From contig NZ_JAIHLQ010000026.1 of assembly GCF_019733355.1 (NCBI RefSeq), forward strand, positions 40,830-104,829: a DNA stretch of 64,000 nt. Reading direction: 5' to 3'. The translations under genes and the position numbers were made by a program. This stretch comes from Pseudomonas baetica. GTDB lineage: Bacteria > Pseudomonadota > Gammaproteobacteria > Pseudomonadales > Pseudomonadaceae. Positions 33,803-43,297 of the stretch are shown piece by piece. The notes below the pieces were generated by a model. That model saw only the letters and a program-made list of their open reading frames with translations. It made no database searches and was not told the origin of the DNA. Numbering within the stretch: position 1 is the stretch's first letter; each line of letters opens with the position of its first letter.

Positions 33803-36016
33803 TTATCCCAGGCTCAGTGGCGTTGAACGTTGACGAACACCGTTCAGCGCGAACAACGCGTTAGCGATGGCTGGCACCACCGATGGACTGCCCAGTTCAC
33901 CGACACCCCCAGGTTTACCTGGCTCGCCATCCAGCACGACGATGTCGGTGGCCGGCATGTCGGACATGCGCGTCACCCGGTAGTCGTGGAAATTGCTCTG
34001 CAACACCCTCCCCTGTTTGATGTCGAGCCGATCAAACAATGCATGCCCAAAGCCCCACATCAGGCCGCCGTAGATCTGCTCTTCAACGCCGCCCGGCGAC
34101 ACCGCCAAACCGCAATCGACCACGCAAGTCAGCTTCTGCACTGTGGCCTTGCCATCGACTGTCGCCACCCGTGCCACAACGGCGATAAAACTGGTGTAAC
34201 CCTGATTGGTGGCGATCCCCAACGCGGTGCCCGGTGGCAACGGCTGGCCCCATCCAGCGCGCTCGGCAGCTTGTGTGAGCACCGCCACATGCCGTGGCCG
34301 CGCCTGCATGTTCGCCAACCGGAATGCCAACGGATCGGCACCCGCCGCATGGGCCAGTTCGTCCATGAAGCTTTCCACGGCGAACACGTTAGGGATGAAA
34401 CTCACCGAGCGATACCAGCCGCTGGGCACGTTGCTCTCATGCCTGACCCAGTTCAGTTCCAGGTGCGGCGCACGATAGGCGAAGTCCCAAGCGGTAATCG
34501 CTTCGGTGGTGCTGTAATCCATGTGATCCGGGCGCTCGAAGTAACCCGGTTCCCACTGTTCCGGCGAGGCTGGCGACACCGCATGCAGTTGCAGCGCGGC
34601 GAGTTTGCCCTGGGCGTCCAGCGCACCTTTGACCCGGTGCAGGGTTGCCGGGTGATTGAACAGCGCGTGCATTTCGTCTTCACGGCTGTTGAGCAGCTTC
34701 ACCGGCACACCGGTTTTCTGCGCCAGATAGGCCACTTCAAACAGCCAATACTTGGCCTCCCGCGCACCGAAACTGCCGCCGGACACCCACTCATGGATGG
34801 TGACGTTGGCCTTATCGATACCGCACACAATTTGCGCGGCCTCCAGGGCCGAGGACGGCACCTGCACACCGCCCCAATAGGTGATCGCCTTGTCCTTGAC
34901 CTGCGCAGTGATACAGATCGGTTCCAGCGGGTTTTGCACCTTGTAGGGCATCGTGTAATCGGCTTCGATTAGCTTCGCAGCGGACGGCCATTGACCACTG
35001 ACATCGCCATGGATCATGGCTTTGACGGTTTGCGCTGCCGGATCGCCGATGGCTTTGGCCTGCGCACTAAACAACTGGTCGCTGTCGAACCCGGCCAGCG
35101 GCGAATCGCTCCACTGGACCTCCAGCAGCTTGCGCCCCTGCTGCGCCGCCCAGAACGTATCGGCCAGCACCGCGACACCCTCCAGATTGCCGCCGAGCAC
35201 ATCGGGTCGCCCTGGGACGGCAATGACTTTGCGCACACCCGGCACCTGCAAAGCCGCCGCCGAATCTATGCTGAGCACCTTAGATCCAATCACTGGCGCA
35301 CGCTGGATCACCGCCACCAGCATCCCCGGCAACTCAACGTCGATGCTGTACTTGAAACGCCCGCAGACCTTGGCCGCCGCGTCGCGTTTATGGCGCAGTT
35401 TGCCGATGTACTTGAACTGCGATGGATCCTTCAGCGTGACCTTTTCAGGTGCCGGCAGTTGCGCCGCCACACCAACCAGTTCGCCGTAACCGAAGCTGCG
35501 TTTGCTTGTTGCATGAACGACCCGGCCTTCTTCGGTGGCACAGCTGTCGGGGCTGACTCTCCACTGTTTCGCTGCCGCAGCGATCAACAACGCCCGCGCC
35601 GTGGCACCGGCCATGCGCAGGCGGTCGTATTCCAGCGACACACTGGTGCTGCCACCGGTGGAAAAGACTTTCCAGATCGGGTGAATGTAGGTTTCGAAGA
35701 ACGGATCTTCCGGGGTGATCACCTGCACAGTCATCGGGTTGACGTCCAGTTCCTCGGCCACGCACGCGGCCAGCGCCGTTTGCGTGCCGGTGCCGGAATC
35801 GTGCTTGTGCACCACCAGTTTCACCGTGCCGTCGGGGAGTATTCGCACCCAGGCGTTGGGTTCGAATTCGCTGGCCGATGCTGGGGCTTTCGGATCAGTC
35901 GCCGCGACGCCGGACGGCAGATACAAAGCAATCGCCAGCCCAGAGGCAACCGTCGCCGCTTGCTTGAGAAATACCCGGCGCGGCAGTTCGATACCGCGAT
36001 CGTCGATGAGGCTCAT
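33803..36016 (-). CDS. IorB-like molybdopterin-binding oxidoreductase large subunit, Tat-exported
   Basis: This 737-residue xanthine-dehydrogenase-family subunit resembles the beta subunit of isoquinoline 1-oxidoreductase. The N-terminus has a twin-arginine motif PRRVFLKQAA followed by a hydrophobic stretch, so it is probably exported folded with its cofactor. VSGGSFGAREAKY is the molybdopterin contact region, and GGVGELGSPSVVPAIANALF near the C-terminus carries the catalytic Glu. It starts one base inside the small-subunit stop (TGATG). The substrate, an aldehyde or N-heterocycle, is not evident. Confidence 0.9.
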   Translation of the reverse strand: MSLIDDRGIELPRRVFLKQAATVASGLAIALYLPSGVAATDPKAPASASEFEPNAWVRILPDGTVKLVVHKHDSGTGTQTALAACVAEELDVNPMTVQVITPEDPFFETYIHPIWKVFSTGGSTSVSLEYDRLRMAGATARALLIAAAAKQWRVSPDSCATEEGRVVHATSKRSFGYGELVGVAAQLPAPEKVTLKDPSQFKYIGKLRHKRDAAAKVCGRFKYSIDVELPGMLVAVIQRAPVIGSKVLSIDSAAALQVPGVRKVIAVPGRPDVLGGNLEGVAVLADTFWAAQQGRKLLEVQWSDSPLAGFDSDQLFSAQAKAIGDPAAQTVKAMIHGDVSGQWPSAAKLIEADYTMPYKVQNPLEPICITAQVKDKAITYWGGVQVPSSALEAAQIVCGIDKANVTIHEWVSGGSFGAREAKYWLFEVAYLAQKTGVPVKLLNSREDEMHALFNHPATLHRVKGALDAQGKLAALQLHAVSPASPEQWEPGYFERPDHMDYSTTEAITAWDFAYRAPHLELNWVRHESNVPSGWYRSVSFIPNVFAVESFMDELAHAAGADPLAFRLANMQARPRHVAVLTQAAERAGWGQPLPPGTALGIATNQGYTSFIAVVARVATVDGKATVQKLTCVVDCGLAVSPGGVEEQIYGGLMWGFGHALFDRLDIKQGRVLQSNFHDYRVTRMSDMPATDIVVLDGEPGKPGGVGELGSPSVVPAIANALFALNGVRQRSTPLSLG

Positions 36017-36480
36017 CAGGCCTCCTTCGGCGCATTCGCCGCGCGCTTGATCGCTTTATTGATCCGCCCGTAAGTGCCGCAGCGGCAGATATTCCCGGAC
36101 ATCGCGTTGCGGATCGAATCGTCGGTCACTGCCGCGCCCGTGTTGAGCAACGCGGCCGCGGACATGATCTGCCCGGATTGACAGTAGCCACATTGCGGCA
36201 CATCTTCGGCGACCCAGGCCAGTTGCAGCGGATGAGTTTCCGTTGGCGACAAACCCTCGATGGTGGTGATGCTGTGGCCCGCGACGGCGGCCACGGGCAA
36301 CTGGCAGGAACGCACCGCGACACCGTCAAGATGCACGGTGCAAGCACCGCACAGGCCCATGCCGCAACCGAACTTGGTGCCGGTGAGTTTCAACTGATCA
36401 CGCAGTACCCATAACAAGGGCATGGAGGGGGACGCCTCATCCAGCTCGCGTCGTTCGCCGTTAACCGTGAATGCAATCAT
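36016..36480 (-). CDS. IorA-like (2Fe-2S)-binding oxidoreductase small subunit
   Basis: This 154-residue protein has the plant-type ferredoxin cluster (GTKFGCGMGLCGACTVHLDG) and a second cluster in the C-terminal helical domain (QCGYCQSGQI and GNICRCGTYGRI). It has no signal peptide, so it would be co-exported with the Tat-tagged large subunit. The start MIAFTVNGE follows GGAG by seven bases; a longer upstream frame is rejected. It is the first gene of a leftward operon and is divergent from a LysR gene. Confidence 0.9.
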   Translation of the reverse strand: MIAFTVNGERRELDEASPSMPLLWVLRDQLKLTGTKFGCGMGLCGACTVHLDGVAVRSCQLPVAAVAGHSITTIEGLSPTETHPLQLAWVAEDVPQCGYCQSGQIMSAAALLNTGAAVTDDSIRNAMSGNICRCGTYGRINKAIKRAANAPKEA

Positions 36481-36598
36481 TGTCAGGCTCCAAAAGAGCG
36501 GCCCGTCTTTGTGCAGGCCTGGTGACCGATTATTGGAACCCTTGGCAAAACGCGGCCAGCGACGATTTCTGCCAACCGGTGTAAGCAGGACTAACAAC

Positions 36599-37489
36599 AT
36601 GTACAAGCGATACCCGTCGGTGCAGTCCATGAGCGCGTTTATCCACGCAGCGCGCAGCGGCAGTTTTTCCAGTGCTGCACGCAAACTCGACCTGACTCAT
36701 AGCGCTATCAGCCAGCAAATCCGTACGCTGGAAGATTTTATCGGCCAGCCACTGTTCGTGCGTGAAGGTGGCGGTAGCAATCTGACGGACGCTGGGCAGT
36801 TGTTTGCCAGTGTGTTGTCGGATGGTCTGGCGCAGATCGACCGCGCATTGTCTTCGGTAAAAAATCGCAGCATGGCGCAGCGGCTGACACTGGATGTGGA
36901 CACTGAGCTGGCGCAGAGCTGGCTCAATACGCGCTTGCCGCAATTGCTCGATGGGCTGCCAGACTACGAGGTGACACTGCTGTCGATGCCACGCAGCGAT
37001 CGCAGCACGTTCGAGCGGGTGGACCTGGCGCTGCGTTATGGCTATGGCGATTGGGATGACTGCGAGATGACGCAGATTTGTGGCGACCGGGTGCTGGCGG
37101 TGGCCTCGCCCGAGTTGCTGGAACGACATGGCTTGCAGTTGCCGCTGAGCCCGGCGCAGGTTCTTGAGCTGCCACTGTTGGGCTACACGCGGCGTTCGTG
37201 GATCCCGTGGCTGGATGCGGCGGGCTTGCCGCCGACTGAGCCGCCGGCGCGGATAATTTTCGATAATGCGGCCAATCTGATCGCCGCCGCCGAGGCTGGC
37301 GTGGGTGCCGGACTGGTGCGCGGTTTACTGGCCGCCGATGCATTGCGCAGTGGGCGGTTGGTCGCGCTGAACGAGGCGCAGATTGCGGCGCATTACAACC
37401 TCTATGCAGTGTGGCCGCAGGGGCAGGCTGAGCGGGTGGCGCCAGTGGTTGAGGTGATCAAGCAGTTGGCCTTGCACACCCCGTCATGA
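36599..37489 (+). CDS. LysR-family regulator divergent from the IorAB-like operon (GcvA-like)
   Basis: This 296-residue protein has the helix-turn-helix FIHAARSGSFSSAARKLDLT HSAISQQIRTLED near residues 10-42 and an effector domain with DLALRYGYGDW, resembling GcvA/AmpR-type regulators. The start MYKRYPSV is preceded by AGGA at eight bases. It is divergent from the IorA-like gene across about 118 bases, the usual LysR arrangement, so it is the more likely direct regulator of that operon. Confidence 0.88.
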   Translation: MYKRYPSVQSMSAFIHAARSGSFSSAARKLDLTHSAISQQIRTLEDFIGQPLFVREGGGSNLTDAGQLFASVLSDGLAQIDRALSSVKNRSMAQRLTLDVDTELAQSWLNTRLPQLLDGLPDYEVTLLSMPRSDRSTFERVDLALRYGYGDWDDCEMTQICGDRVLAVASPELLERHGLQLPLSPAQVLELPLLGYTRRSWIPWLDAAGLPPTEPPARIIFDNAANLIAAAEAGVGAGLVRGLLAADALRSGRLVALNEAQIAAHYNLYAVWPQGQAERVAPVVEVIKQLALHTPS

Positions 37490-37537
37490 CGCTATCGATG
37501 GCAGGCCCCACACACATTTTGAGCGTTGGACTCAGGT

Positions 37538-37572
37538 AAAAAACCGGCGGGGGTCTTGGGGGCCGCCGCCGG
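37538..37572 (-). terminator. Terminator after the gamma-glutamylpolyamine oxidase gene
   Basis: On the reverse strand CCGGCGG (37572-37566) pairs with CCGCCGG (37550-37544), followed by six T. It lies about 10 bases past the stop of the oxidase gene, between that gene and the convergent LysR gene. Confidence 0.7.
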
Positions 37573-37581
37573 GGAGGTAAC

Positions 37582-38865
37582 CTAAATGCCGAAACGGTCG
37601 CGTAGTGAGTAGTAAACGGCGCCGAGGGCGGTCAATGGTGCGGAGAAGGTGCGGCCGCCGAGCATGGGCATGTGTGGCAGGGAGGCGAAGGCGTTGAAGC
37701 GTTCGGCGTCGCCACGGATCATTTCCGAGATCAGTTTGCCGGCCAGGTGCGAGCAGGTGACGCCGTGGCCGCTGTAGCCTTGCATGTAGTAGGCGTTTTT
37801 CTCGATGCGGCCGAATTGCGGCATGCGTGACATGGTCAGCAGGAAGTTGCCGGTCCAGCGGTAGTCGATTTTCACGTCTTTGAGCTGCGGGAAAGTCTTG
37901 AGGATCTTCGGGCGGATCAGCTGTTCGATGTCGTCCGGTTCACGCGCGCCGTAGACTACGCCGCCGCCATAGAGCAGGCGGTTGTCGGCGGTGAGGCGGT
38001 AGTAATCGAGCAGATAGTTGCAGTCTTCGACGCAGTAGTTGTTGGTGATCAGGCTGCGCGCCTGCTTCTCGGTCAACGGTTCGGTGACGACGATTTGCGA
38101 ACCGCACGGCATGCTTTTCGCGGTGACGCGGTTGTCGAGACCTTGCGGCAGGTAGGCGTTGCCAGCGATCAACAGGTACTTGGCGCGCACCAGGCCTTTG
38201 GCGGTGCGCACGACATTCGGCTCGCCGTAGGTGATTTCCACGGCAGCCGATTGCTCGTAGATCTTGCCGCCCAGACGCGTGATTGCGGCGGCTTCACCGA
38301 GGGCCAGGTTCAACGGGTGTACGTGGCCGCCCTGCAAGTCGAGCAGGCCGCCGACGTAGGCGTCGGAGCCTACTTCACGACGGATGTCCGCCGCGTCGAG
38401 CATCTTCAGATTACGGTTGCCGTAGCGTTCCCAGTTGCGCTTCTGCTCGGCCAAACCGTTGAGCTGCTTCTTGTTCATCGCCGCGAAAATGCCGCCCGGG
38501 CGGTAGTCGCATTGGATGTCGTAGTCTTTGATGCGCGAACGGATGATGTCAGCGCCTTCGAAGATCATGCTGCCGAGGATTTCTGCGGTCTTGTCGCCAT
38601 AGCGCTCTTCGATTACGTCGACGTCGCGGCTGTAGGAATTGACCAGTTGACCGCCATTGCGGCCGCTGGCGCCGTAGCCGACTTTCGCCGCTTCCAGCAC
38701 CGTGACTTTATAGCCGGCTTCGGTCAGGAACAGCGCCGAGGACAGGCCGGTGTAACCGGCGCCGATGATGCAGACGTCGCAGTCCACCGCTTCTTCCAGT
38801 ATCGGGAAGTCGATGACTTCGTTACGGGTGGCGGCGTAGTAGCTGTTTACGTGTTGTTGTTTCAT
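37582..38865 (-). CDS. puuB: FAD-dependent gamma-glutamylputrescine-type oxidoreductase
   Basis: This 427-residue DadA-type oxidase carries the FAD motif DVCIIGAGYTGLSSALFLTE near residue 30, YGASGRNGGQLVNSYSRD, and the C-terminal YMQGYSGHGVTCSHLAGKLI. It resembles PuuB/PauB, which oxidises gamma-glutamyl-polyamines to the aldehyde. The neighbouring aldehyde dehydrogenase and gamma-glutamyl ligase support this. GGAG lies before the ATG. The choice between putrescine and other polyamines cannot be made from sequence. Confidence 0.87.
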   Translation of the reverse strand: MKQQHVNSYYAATRNEVIDFPILEEAVDCDVCIIGAGYTGLSSALFLTEAGYKVTVLEAAKVGYGASGRNGGQLVNSYSRDVDVIEERYGDKTAEILGSMIFEGADIIRSRIKDYDIQCDYRPGGIFAAMNKKQLNGLAEQKRNWERYGNRNLKMLDAADIRREVGSDAYVGGLLDLQGGHVHPLNLALGEAAAITRLGGKIYEQSAAVEITYGEPNVVRTAKGLVRAKYLLIAGNAYLPQGLDNRVTAKSMPCGSQIVVTEPLTEKQARSLITNNYCVEDCNYLLDYYRLTADNRLLYGGGVVYGAREPDDIEQLIRPKILKTFPQLKDVKIDYRWTGNFLLTMSRMPQFGRIEKNAYYMQGYSGHGVTCSHLAGKLISEMIRGDAERFNAFASLPHMPMLGGRTFSAPLTALGAVYYSLRDRFGI

Positions 38866-38914
38866 ACGTTTCTCCGATGACCGCCAGGCACTGGCGACCG
38901 CCGCTGTAAAAGAA

Positions 38915-40405
38915 TTAGAGCTTGATCCAGGTCGCTTTCAGCTCGGTGTACTTGTCGAACGCGTGCAGCGATTTGTCGCGACCGTTACCCGACTGTTTAA
39001 AGCCACCGAACGGCGCGGTCATGTCGCCGCCGTCGTACTGGTTGACCCACACACTGCCGGCGCGCAGGCCACGAGCGAAGGTGTGTGCCTTGCTCAGGTT
39101 GCTGGTCCAGACCCCAGCGGCGAGGCCGAAGATGCTGTCATTGGCGATGTGCAGCGCTTCTTCCACGGTGTCGAAGGTAATCAGCGACAGCACCGGGCCA
39201 AAAATCTCTTCTTGGGCGATGGTCATGGCATTGGTCACGCCGTCGAAAAGCGCCGGTTGCACGTAGAGGCCACCGGTTTCTTCGAGGGTGCGTTGGCCGC
39301 CAGCGATCAGCTCGGCGCCCTGCTCGCGGCCGATGCTGATGTAGCGCAGCACGTTGTCGAGTTGACGCTGATCGACCAAGGCGCCGACAGTGGTGGCCGG
39401 GTCGAGGGAGTGACCGGGTTTCCACGCTTGCAGCGCTTCCACCAGCAGCGGGATGAATTGCTCGCGGATCGAACGCTCAACCAGCAGACGCGAGCCGGCA
39501 GTGCAGACTTCGCCCTGGTTGAAGGCAATGGCGCCAGCCGCCGCTTGTGCTGCTGCGCGCAAGTCCGGTGCGTCGGCGAACACCACGTTAGGGCTCTTGC
39601 CCCCGGCTTCGAGCCAAACGCGTTTCATGTTGCTTTGGCCTGCATAAATCATCAGTTGCTTGGCAATCGCCGTGGAGCCAGTAAAGGCCAGCACGTCGAC
39701 ATCCATGTGCAACGCCAGCGCCTTGCCGACGGTGTGACCGAAGCCCGGCAGGACGTTGAACACACCCTTCGGAATGCCCGCGTCCAACGCCAGTTGAGCG
39801 ATGCGGATGGCGGTCAGCGGCGACTTTTCCGAAGGCTTGAGGATGAACGAGTTACCCGCTGCCAGCGCAGGTGCGAATTTCCAGCTGGCCATGATCAGCG
39901 GGAAGTTCCACGGCACGATCGCGGCGACTACACCGGATGGCTCGCGGGTCACCAGACCGAGTTGATCGTGGGGCGTGGCGGCGACTTCGTCGTAGATCTT
40001 GTCGATGGCTTCGGCGCTCCAGCGGATCGCGTTGGCGGTCGCCGGGATGTCGATGCTCATCGAGTCGCTGATCGGTTTGCCCATGTCCAGGGTTTCGAGC
40101 AGCGCCAGTTCTTCCTGGTGTTGCAGGATCAGATCGGCGAAGCGGATCAGGATGCGCTTGCGCTCGGCCGGGGCTTTTTTCGCCCACACGCCGGATTCGA
40201 AAGACTGGCGCGCGACTTCAACAGCGAGGTTGGCGTCGGCTTCGTCGGTGCTGGCCACGGAGGCGAGGAAACGGCCGTCCACGGGGCTCAGGCATTCGAA
40301 GGTGTCGCCGCTGATGGCCGGGCGGTATTGGCCGTTGATAAAGGCGCGGGATTCGATGGTCAGGGACTGGAAGCGTTGTTCCCAGTCGTTGCGGGTTGTA
40401 GTCAT
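38915..40405 (-). CDS. puuC: Aldehyde dehydrogenase of polyamine catabolism (PuuC/PauC type)
   Basis: This 496-residue NAD(P)-dependent enzyme has the family motifs IVPWNFPLIMASWKFAPALA, FTGSTAIAKQLM, LEAGGKSPNVVF with the catalytic Glu, and FNQGEVCTAGSRLLVE with the catalytic Cys. It should oxidise gamma-glutamyl-aminobutyraldehyde. The start MTTTRNDWEQ is chosen because the longer upstream frame runs through a REPIN. The Shine-Dalgarno sequence is weak. It lies between the oxidase and ligase genes on the same strand. Confidence 0.88.
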   Translation of the reverse strand: MTTTRNDWEQRFQSLTIESRAFINGQYRPAISGDTFECLSPVDGRFLASVASTDEADANLAVEVARQSFESGVWAKKAPAERKRILIRFADLILQHQEELALLETLDMGKPISDSMSIDIPATANAIRWSAEAIDKIYDEVAATPHDQLGLVTREPSGVVAAIVPWNFPLIMASWKFAPALAAGNSFILKPSEKSPLTAIRIAQLALDAGIPKGVFNVLPGFGHTVGKALALHMDVDVLAFTGSTAIAKQLMIYAGQSNMKRVWLEAGGKSPNVVFADAPDLRAAAQAAAGAIAFNQGEVCTAGSRLLVERSIREQFIPLLVEALQAWKPGHSLDPATTVGALVDQRQLDNVLRYISIGREQGAELIAGGQRTLEETGGLYVQPALFDGVTNAMTIAQEEIFGPVLSLITFDTVEEALHIANDSIFGLAAGVWTSNLSKAHTFARGLRAGSVWVNQYDGGDMTAPFGGFKQSGNGRDKSLHAFDKYTELKATWIKL

Positions 40406-40478
40406 TGTTGTGGCTCGACAAGGGGGGATTGGGGTGATGGCAGGCGGTCGCCCACTCATCAAAACCTGGTAACCGTAT

Positions 40479-40571
40479 CCCCTGTGTGAGCGGGCTTGCT
40501 CGCGAAAGCACCATGCCAGACAAAATGATTTTGAATGACACACCGCATTCGCGAGCAGGCCCGCTCCCACA
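40479..40571. repeat. REPIN between the aldehyde dehydrogenase and ligase genes
   Basis: Two inverted REP cores (CCCCTGTGTGAGCGGGCTTG at the left, CGAGCAGGCCCGCTCCCAC at the right) are separated by a unique spacer of about 45 bases. It splits the leftward polyamine genes and may attenuate or separate their transcripts. Confidence 0.75.
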
Positions 40572-40594
40572 TTGGGTCGGTGTTGGTCTGCAAA

Positions 40595-41971
40595 TCAGAC
40601 CGTATGCAGATACCAGTTGTACTCAAGATCAGAGATCGAGTTTTCGAACTCGGCCAGCTCGCTTTCCTTGCACGCGACAAACACGTCGATGTACAGCGGG
40701 TCGATGTAGCGGGCCATGACTTCGCTGTCGTCCAGCTCACGCAATGCGTCGCGCAGGTTGTTCGGCAAGCTCTGCTCGTTCTGCTCGTAGCTGTTGCCTT
40801 CCACCGGCGCGCCTGGCTCGATCTGGTTGGTCAGGCCGTGGTGAATACCGGCCAGCACCGACGCCATCAGCAAGTACGGGTTGGCATCGGCACCGGCCAC
40901 ACGATGCTCGATGCGCACAGCATCGGCGGAACCGGTCGGCACGCGCACGGCCACGGTGCGGTTGTCGATGCCCCAACTCGGCGAGTTCGGCACGTAGAAC
41001 TGTGCACCGAAGCGGCGGTACGAGTTGACGTTCGGGCAAAGGAAAGCCATTTGCGCAGGCAGGGTCTCCAGCACACCGCCGATCGCGTGTCGCAGCGCGG
41101 CGTTCTGCTCGGGATCCTCGCTGGCGAAGATGTTGTTGCCTTCTTTGTCCAGAATCGAAATGTGTACGTGCAGTCCGTTGCCCGCCTGGCCCGGATACGG
41201 CTTGGCCATGAAGGTGGTGTCCATCTCGTGGTCGTAGGCGATGTTCTTCACCAGACGCTTGAGCAGGACGGCGTAGTCGCACGCCTTGATCGGGTCGGAG
41301 ACGTGATGCAGGTTGACTTCGAACTGCGCCGGGGCGCTTTCCTTGACGATGGCGTCAGCCGGGATGCCCTGCTCTTTCGCGCCTTCGAGGATGTCTTGCA
41401 GGCAGTCAACGTACTCGTCGAGGTCGTCGATCAGATACACCTGAGTCGATACCGGACGCTTGCCGGAAACCGGTGAACGCGGCGATTGCGGACGGCCGTT
41501 CACGTTGTCCTGGTCGATCAGATAGAACTCCAGTTCGAACGCCGCGCAGAGGGTCAGGCCCATTTCATCGAACTTGCGCACGACATTGGCCAACACTTCA
41601 CGCGGGTCAGCGAAGAACGGCTGGCCTTCGATCTCGTGCATGGTCATCAACAATTGTGCGGTTGGGCGCTTCTGCCACGGCTCGATGCTCAGGGTGCCGG
41701 GGATCGGGTAGCAGATGCGGTCAGCGTCGCCGATGTCCAGCCCCAGGCCAGTGCTTTCGACCGTGGAGCCATTGATGTCGAGGGCGAAAAGCGAGGCCGG
41801 CAGGTTGATGCCTTTCTCGTAAACCTTATGAAGACTGGTGCGTTCGATGCGCTTGCCGCGCACCACACCGTTCATATCCGCAATCAGAAGGTCGACGTAC
41901 AAAACCTCAGGATATTTCTTAAGGAATGCGTTTGCTTCGTTGAGTTGAACGGCACGCAGAGGGACCGACAT
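40595..41971 (-). CDS. puuA: Gamma-glutamylpolyamine synthetase (glutamine synthetase family, PuuA/PauA type)
   Basis: This 458-residue ligase keeps the glutamine synthetase fold: CAAFELEFYLID for metal binding, AKPYPGQAGNGLHVHISILD and RIEHRVAGADANPYLLMASV. Members of this branch ligate glutamate to putrescine or other polyamines instead of ammonia. The context (oxidase, aldehyde dehydrogenase, divergent gamma-glutamyl hydrolase and polyamine importer) supports the polyamine role. It is cytoplasmic. AGGTG lies ahead of the ATG. Confidence 0.9.
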   Translation of the reverse strand: MSVPLRAVQLNEANAFLKKYPEVLYVDLLIADMNGVVRGKRIERTSLHKVYEKGINLPASLFALDINGSTVESTGLGLDIGDADRICYPIPGTLSIEPWQKRPTAQLLMTMHEIEGQPFFADPREVLANVVRKFDEMGLTLCAAFELEFYLIDQDNVNGRPQSPRSPVSGKRPVSTQVYLIDDLDEYVDCLQDILEGAKEQGIPADAIVKESAPAQFEVNLHHVSDPIKACDYAVLLKRLVKNIAYDHEMDTTFMAKPYPGQAGNGLHVHISILDKEGNNIFASEDPEQNAALRHAIGGVLETLPAQMAFLCPNVNSYRRFGAQFYVPNSPSWGIDNRTVAVRVPTGSADAVRIEHRVAGADANPYLLMASVLAGIHHGLTNQIEPGAPVEGNSYEQNEQSLPNNLRDALRELDDSEVMARYIDPLYIDVFVACKESELAEFENSISDLEYNWYLHTV

Positions 41972-42253
41972 GATGCACCTATTTAGCTGTTAATTATTAT
42001 GTTCACTGCTGTTTCGCCGAGCCAGTCAATCCGAAAGGCAAAGTGAAGTCAATAGCGAACACTCGACCGTTCAGCCTTTATTTTTAGGGTTTTATTTAAC
42101 ACTTATGTGCCAACACAGGCGCCAGACACCCATAAAACGTGAAGACTGGACGAGCGGCGTTTAGAATTTTTTACATGGCAGTTGTTAATTAAAATCAACG
42201 AGGCTAAGCTCCGGAAAAGCTCGTTCAAGTGTCAAACTTCGAGGTGAATAAAA
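41972..42253. promoter_or_regulatory. Divergent control region of the polyamine genes
   Basis: This 280-base AT-rich region lies between the ligase and hydrolase start codons. TGTTAATTA occurs twice, at 41988-41996 and 42183-42191, and the second copy is flanked by GTTG...CAAC (42181-42199). These are candidate binding sites for a polyamine-responsive repressor. The assignment to a given regulator is a guess. Confidence 0.45.
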
Positions 42254-43015
42254 ATGGCATTCAAGCCATTGATCGGCGTTACAGCGTGCGTCAAACAGAT
42301 TGGCCTACACCCCTATCACATTAGCGGCGACAAGTACTTGCGTGCTGTCAGCGTCGCGGCTTTGGGGCTGCCGGTGGTCATTCCTTCCCTTGGCAAGCTG
42401 ACTGAAATCGAAGACCTGCTCGGTCAACTCGACGGTCTTTTGCTGACCGGCTCGCCCTCGAATGTGGAACCTTTCCACTATCAAGGCCTGGCCAGCGCCC
42501 CCGGCACGGATCACGATCCGGCGCGGGACGCCACCACCCTTCCTCTATTGCGTGCAGCCATCGCGGCGGGCGTTCCGGTGCTGGGCATTTGCCGTGGCTT
42601 CCAGGAAATGAACGTCGCGTTCGGCGGCAGCCTGCATCAGAAGGTGCATGAGTTGCCGGGCATGCTCGATCACCGCGAAGCCGACAGCCCGGATGTGGCC
42701 GTGCAATACGCACCGGCCCATGCGGTCAGCGTCCTTGGCGGTGGCGTGTTCGAAGCACTGGCGTTGCCGGGCGAGTTCCAGGTCAACTCGATTCACAGTC
42801 AGGGCATCAACCGCCTCGCTCCCGGCCTGCGTGCCGAAGCGGTGGCGCCGGATGGCCTGATCGAGGCGATCTCGGTGGAGCACAGCCCGACCTTTGCCCT
42901 CGGTGCGCAATGGCACCCGGAATGGCAGGTACTCGATAACCCGAACTACCTGAGGATTTTCCAGGCGTTCGGCGAGGCTTGCCGGCAACGGGCGGCGCGA
43001 CGCAACCAACGCTGA
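42254..43015 (+). CDS. puuD: Gamma-glutamyl-gamma-aminobutyrate hydrolase (peptidase C26, PuuD type)
   Basis: This 253-residue class I glutamine-amidotransferase-fold protein has the nucleophile Cys113 in VLGICRGFQEMN, with His221 and Glu223 in GAQWHPEWQ. It releases GABA from gamma-glutamyl-GABA at the end of the gamma-glutamyl polyamine route. Family members include PuuD and the Pseudomonas SpuA/PauD proteins. It is divergent from the ligase and precedes the ABC importer by about 280 bases. GAGGTG lies upstream of the ATG. Confidence 0.9.
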   Translation: MAFKPLIGVTACVKQIGLHPYHISGDKYLRAVSVAALGLPVVIPSLGKLTEIEDLLGQLDGLLLTGSPSNVEPFHYQGLASAPGTDHDPARDATTLPLLRAAIAAGVPVLGICRGFQEMNVAFGGSLHQKVHELPGMLDHREADSPDVAVQYAPAHAVSVLGGGVFEALALPGEFQVNSIHSQGINRLAPGLRAEAVAPDGLIEAISVEHSPTFALGAQWHPEWQVLDNPNYLRIFQAFGEACRQRAARRNQR

Positions 43016-43297
43016 CCCAACCCAGGATTTCATCACTGTTTACTGCCCCCACGGGGTCGGCGGCTGCGCGTGTGTGCATCCGTCATCCGTGAAAACAACA
43101 AACCGTAATAACAACAAGTACGACCCAGGCAGCCAGGACGGCGGCGCCAACCAAGCCGGATCGGTAAGAGCAGTGCCCGTCAGGACAACGCTCCCACAAG
43201 GGGATGTGATCCGACAGGCAATGCACTTACAGCTCTGCAATCCACTTTTAAGCCAGGCCACATTGGCCCGGCGACTGAAACCTGTTGGGAGTTTCAC
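43016..43297. other. Intergenic region before the polyamine ABC operon
   Basis: About 280 bases lie between the hydrolase and the ABC ATPase gene. In P. aeruginosa an aminotransferase gene (spuC) lies in the corresponding cluster; none is seen here. The stretch shows no convincing frame, and the ABC operon promoter should be within it. Confidence 0.4.

Noticed and set aside
38963..40489. A 508-codon plus-strand open frame
   Set aside because: It is the complement of the aldehyde dehydrogenase gene, whose active-site motifs are intact.
43016..43297. A remnant of a spuC-type aminotransferase between the hydrolase and ABC ATPase genes
   Set aside because: No frame in this stretch shows aminotransferase motifs, and its length is normal for a promoter region.
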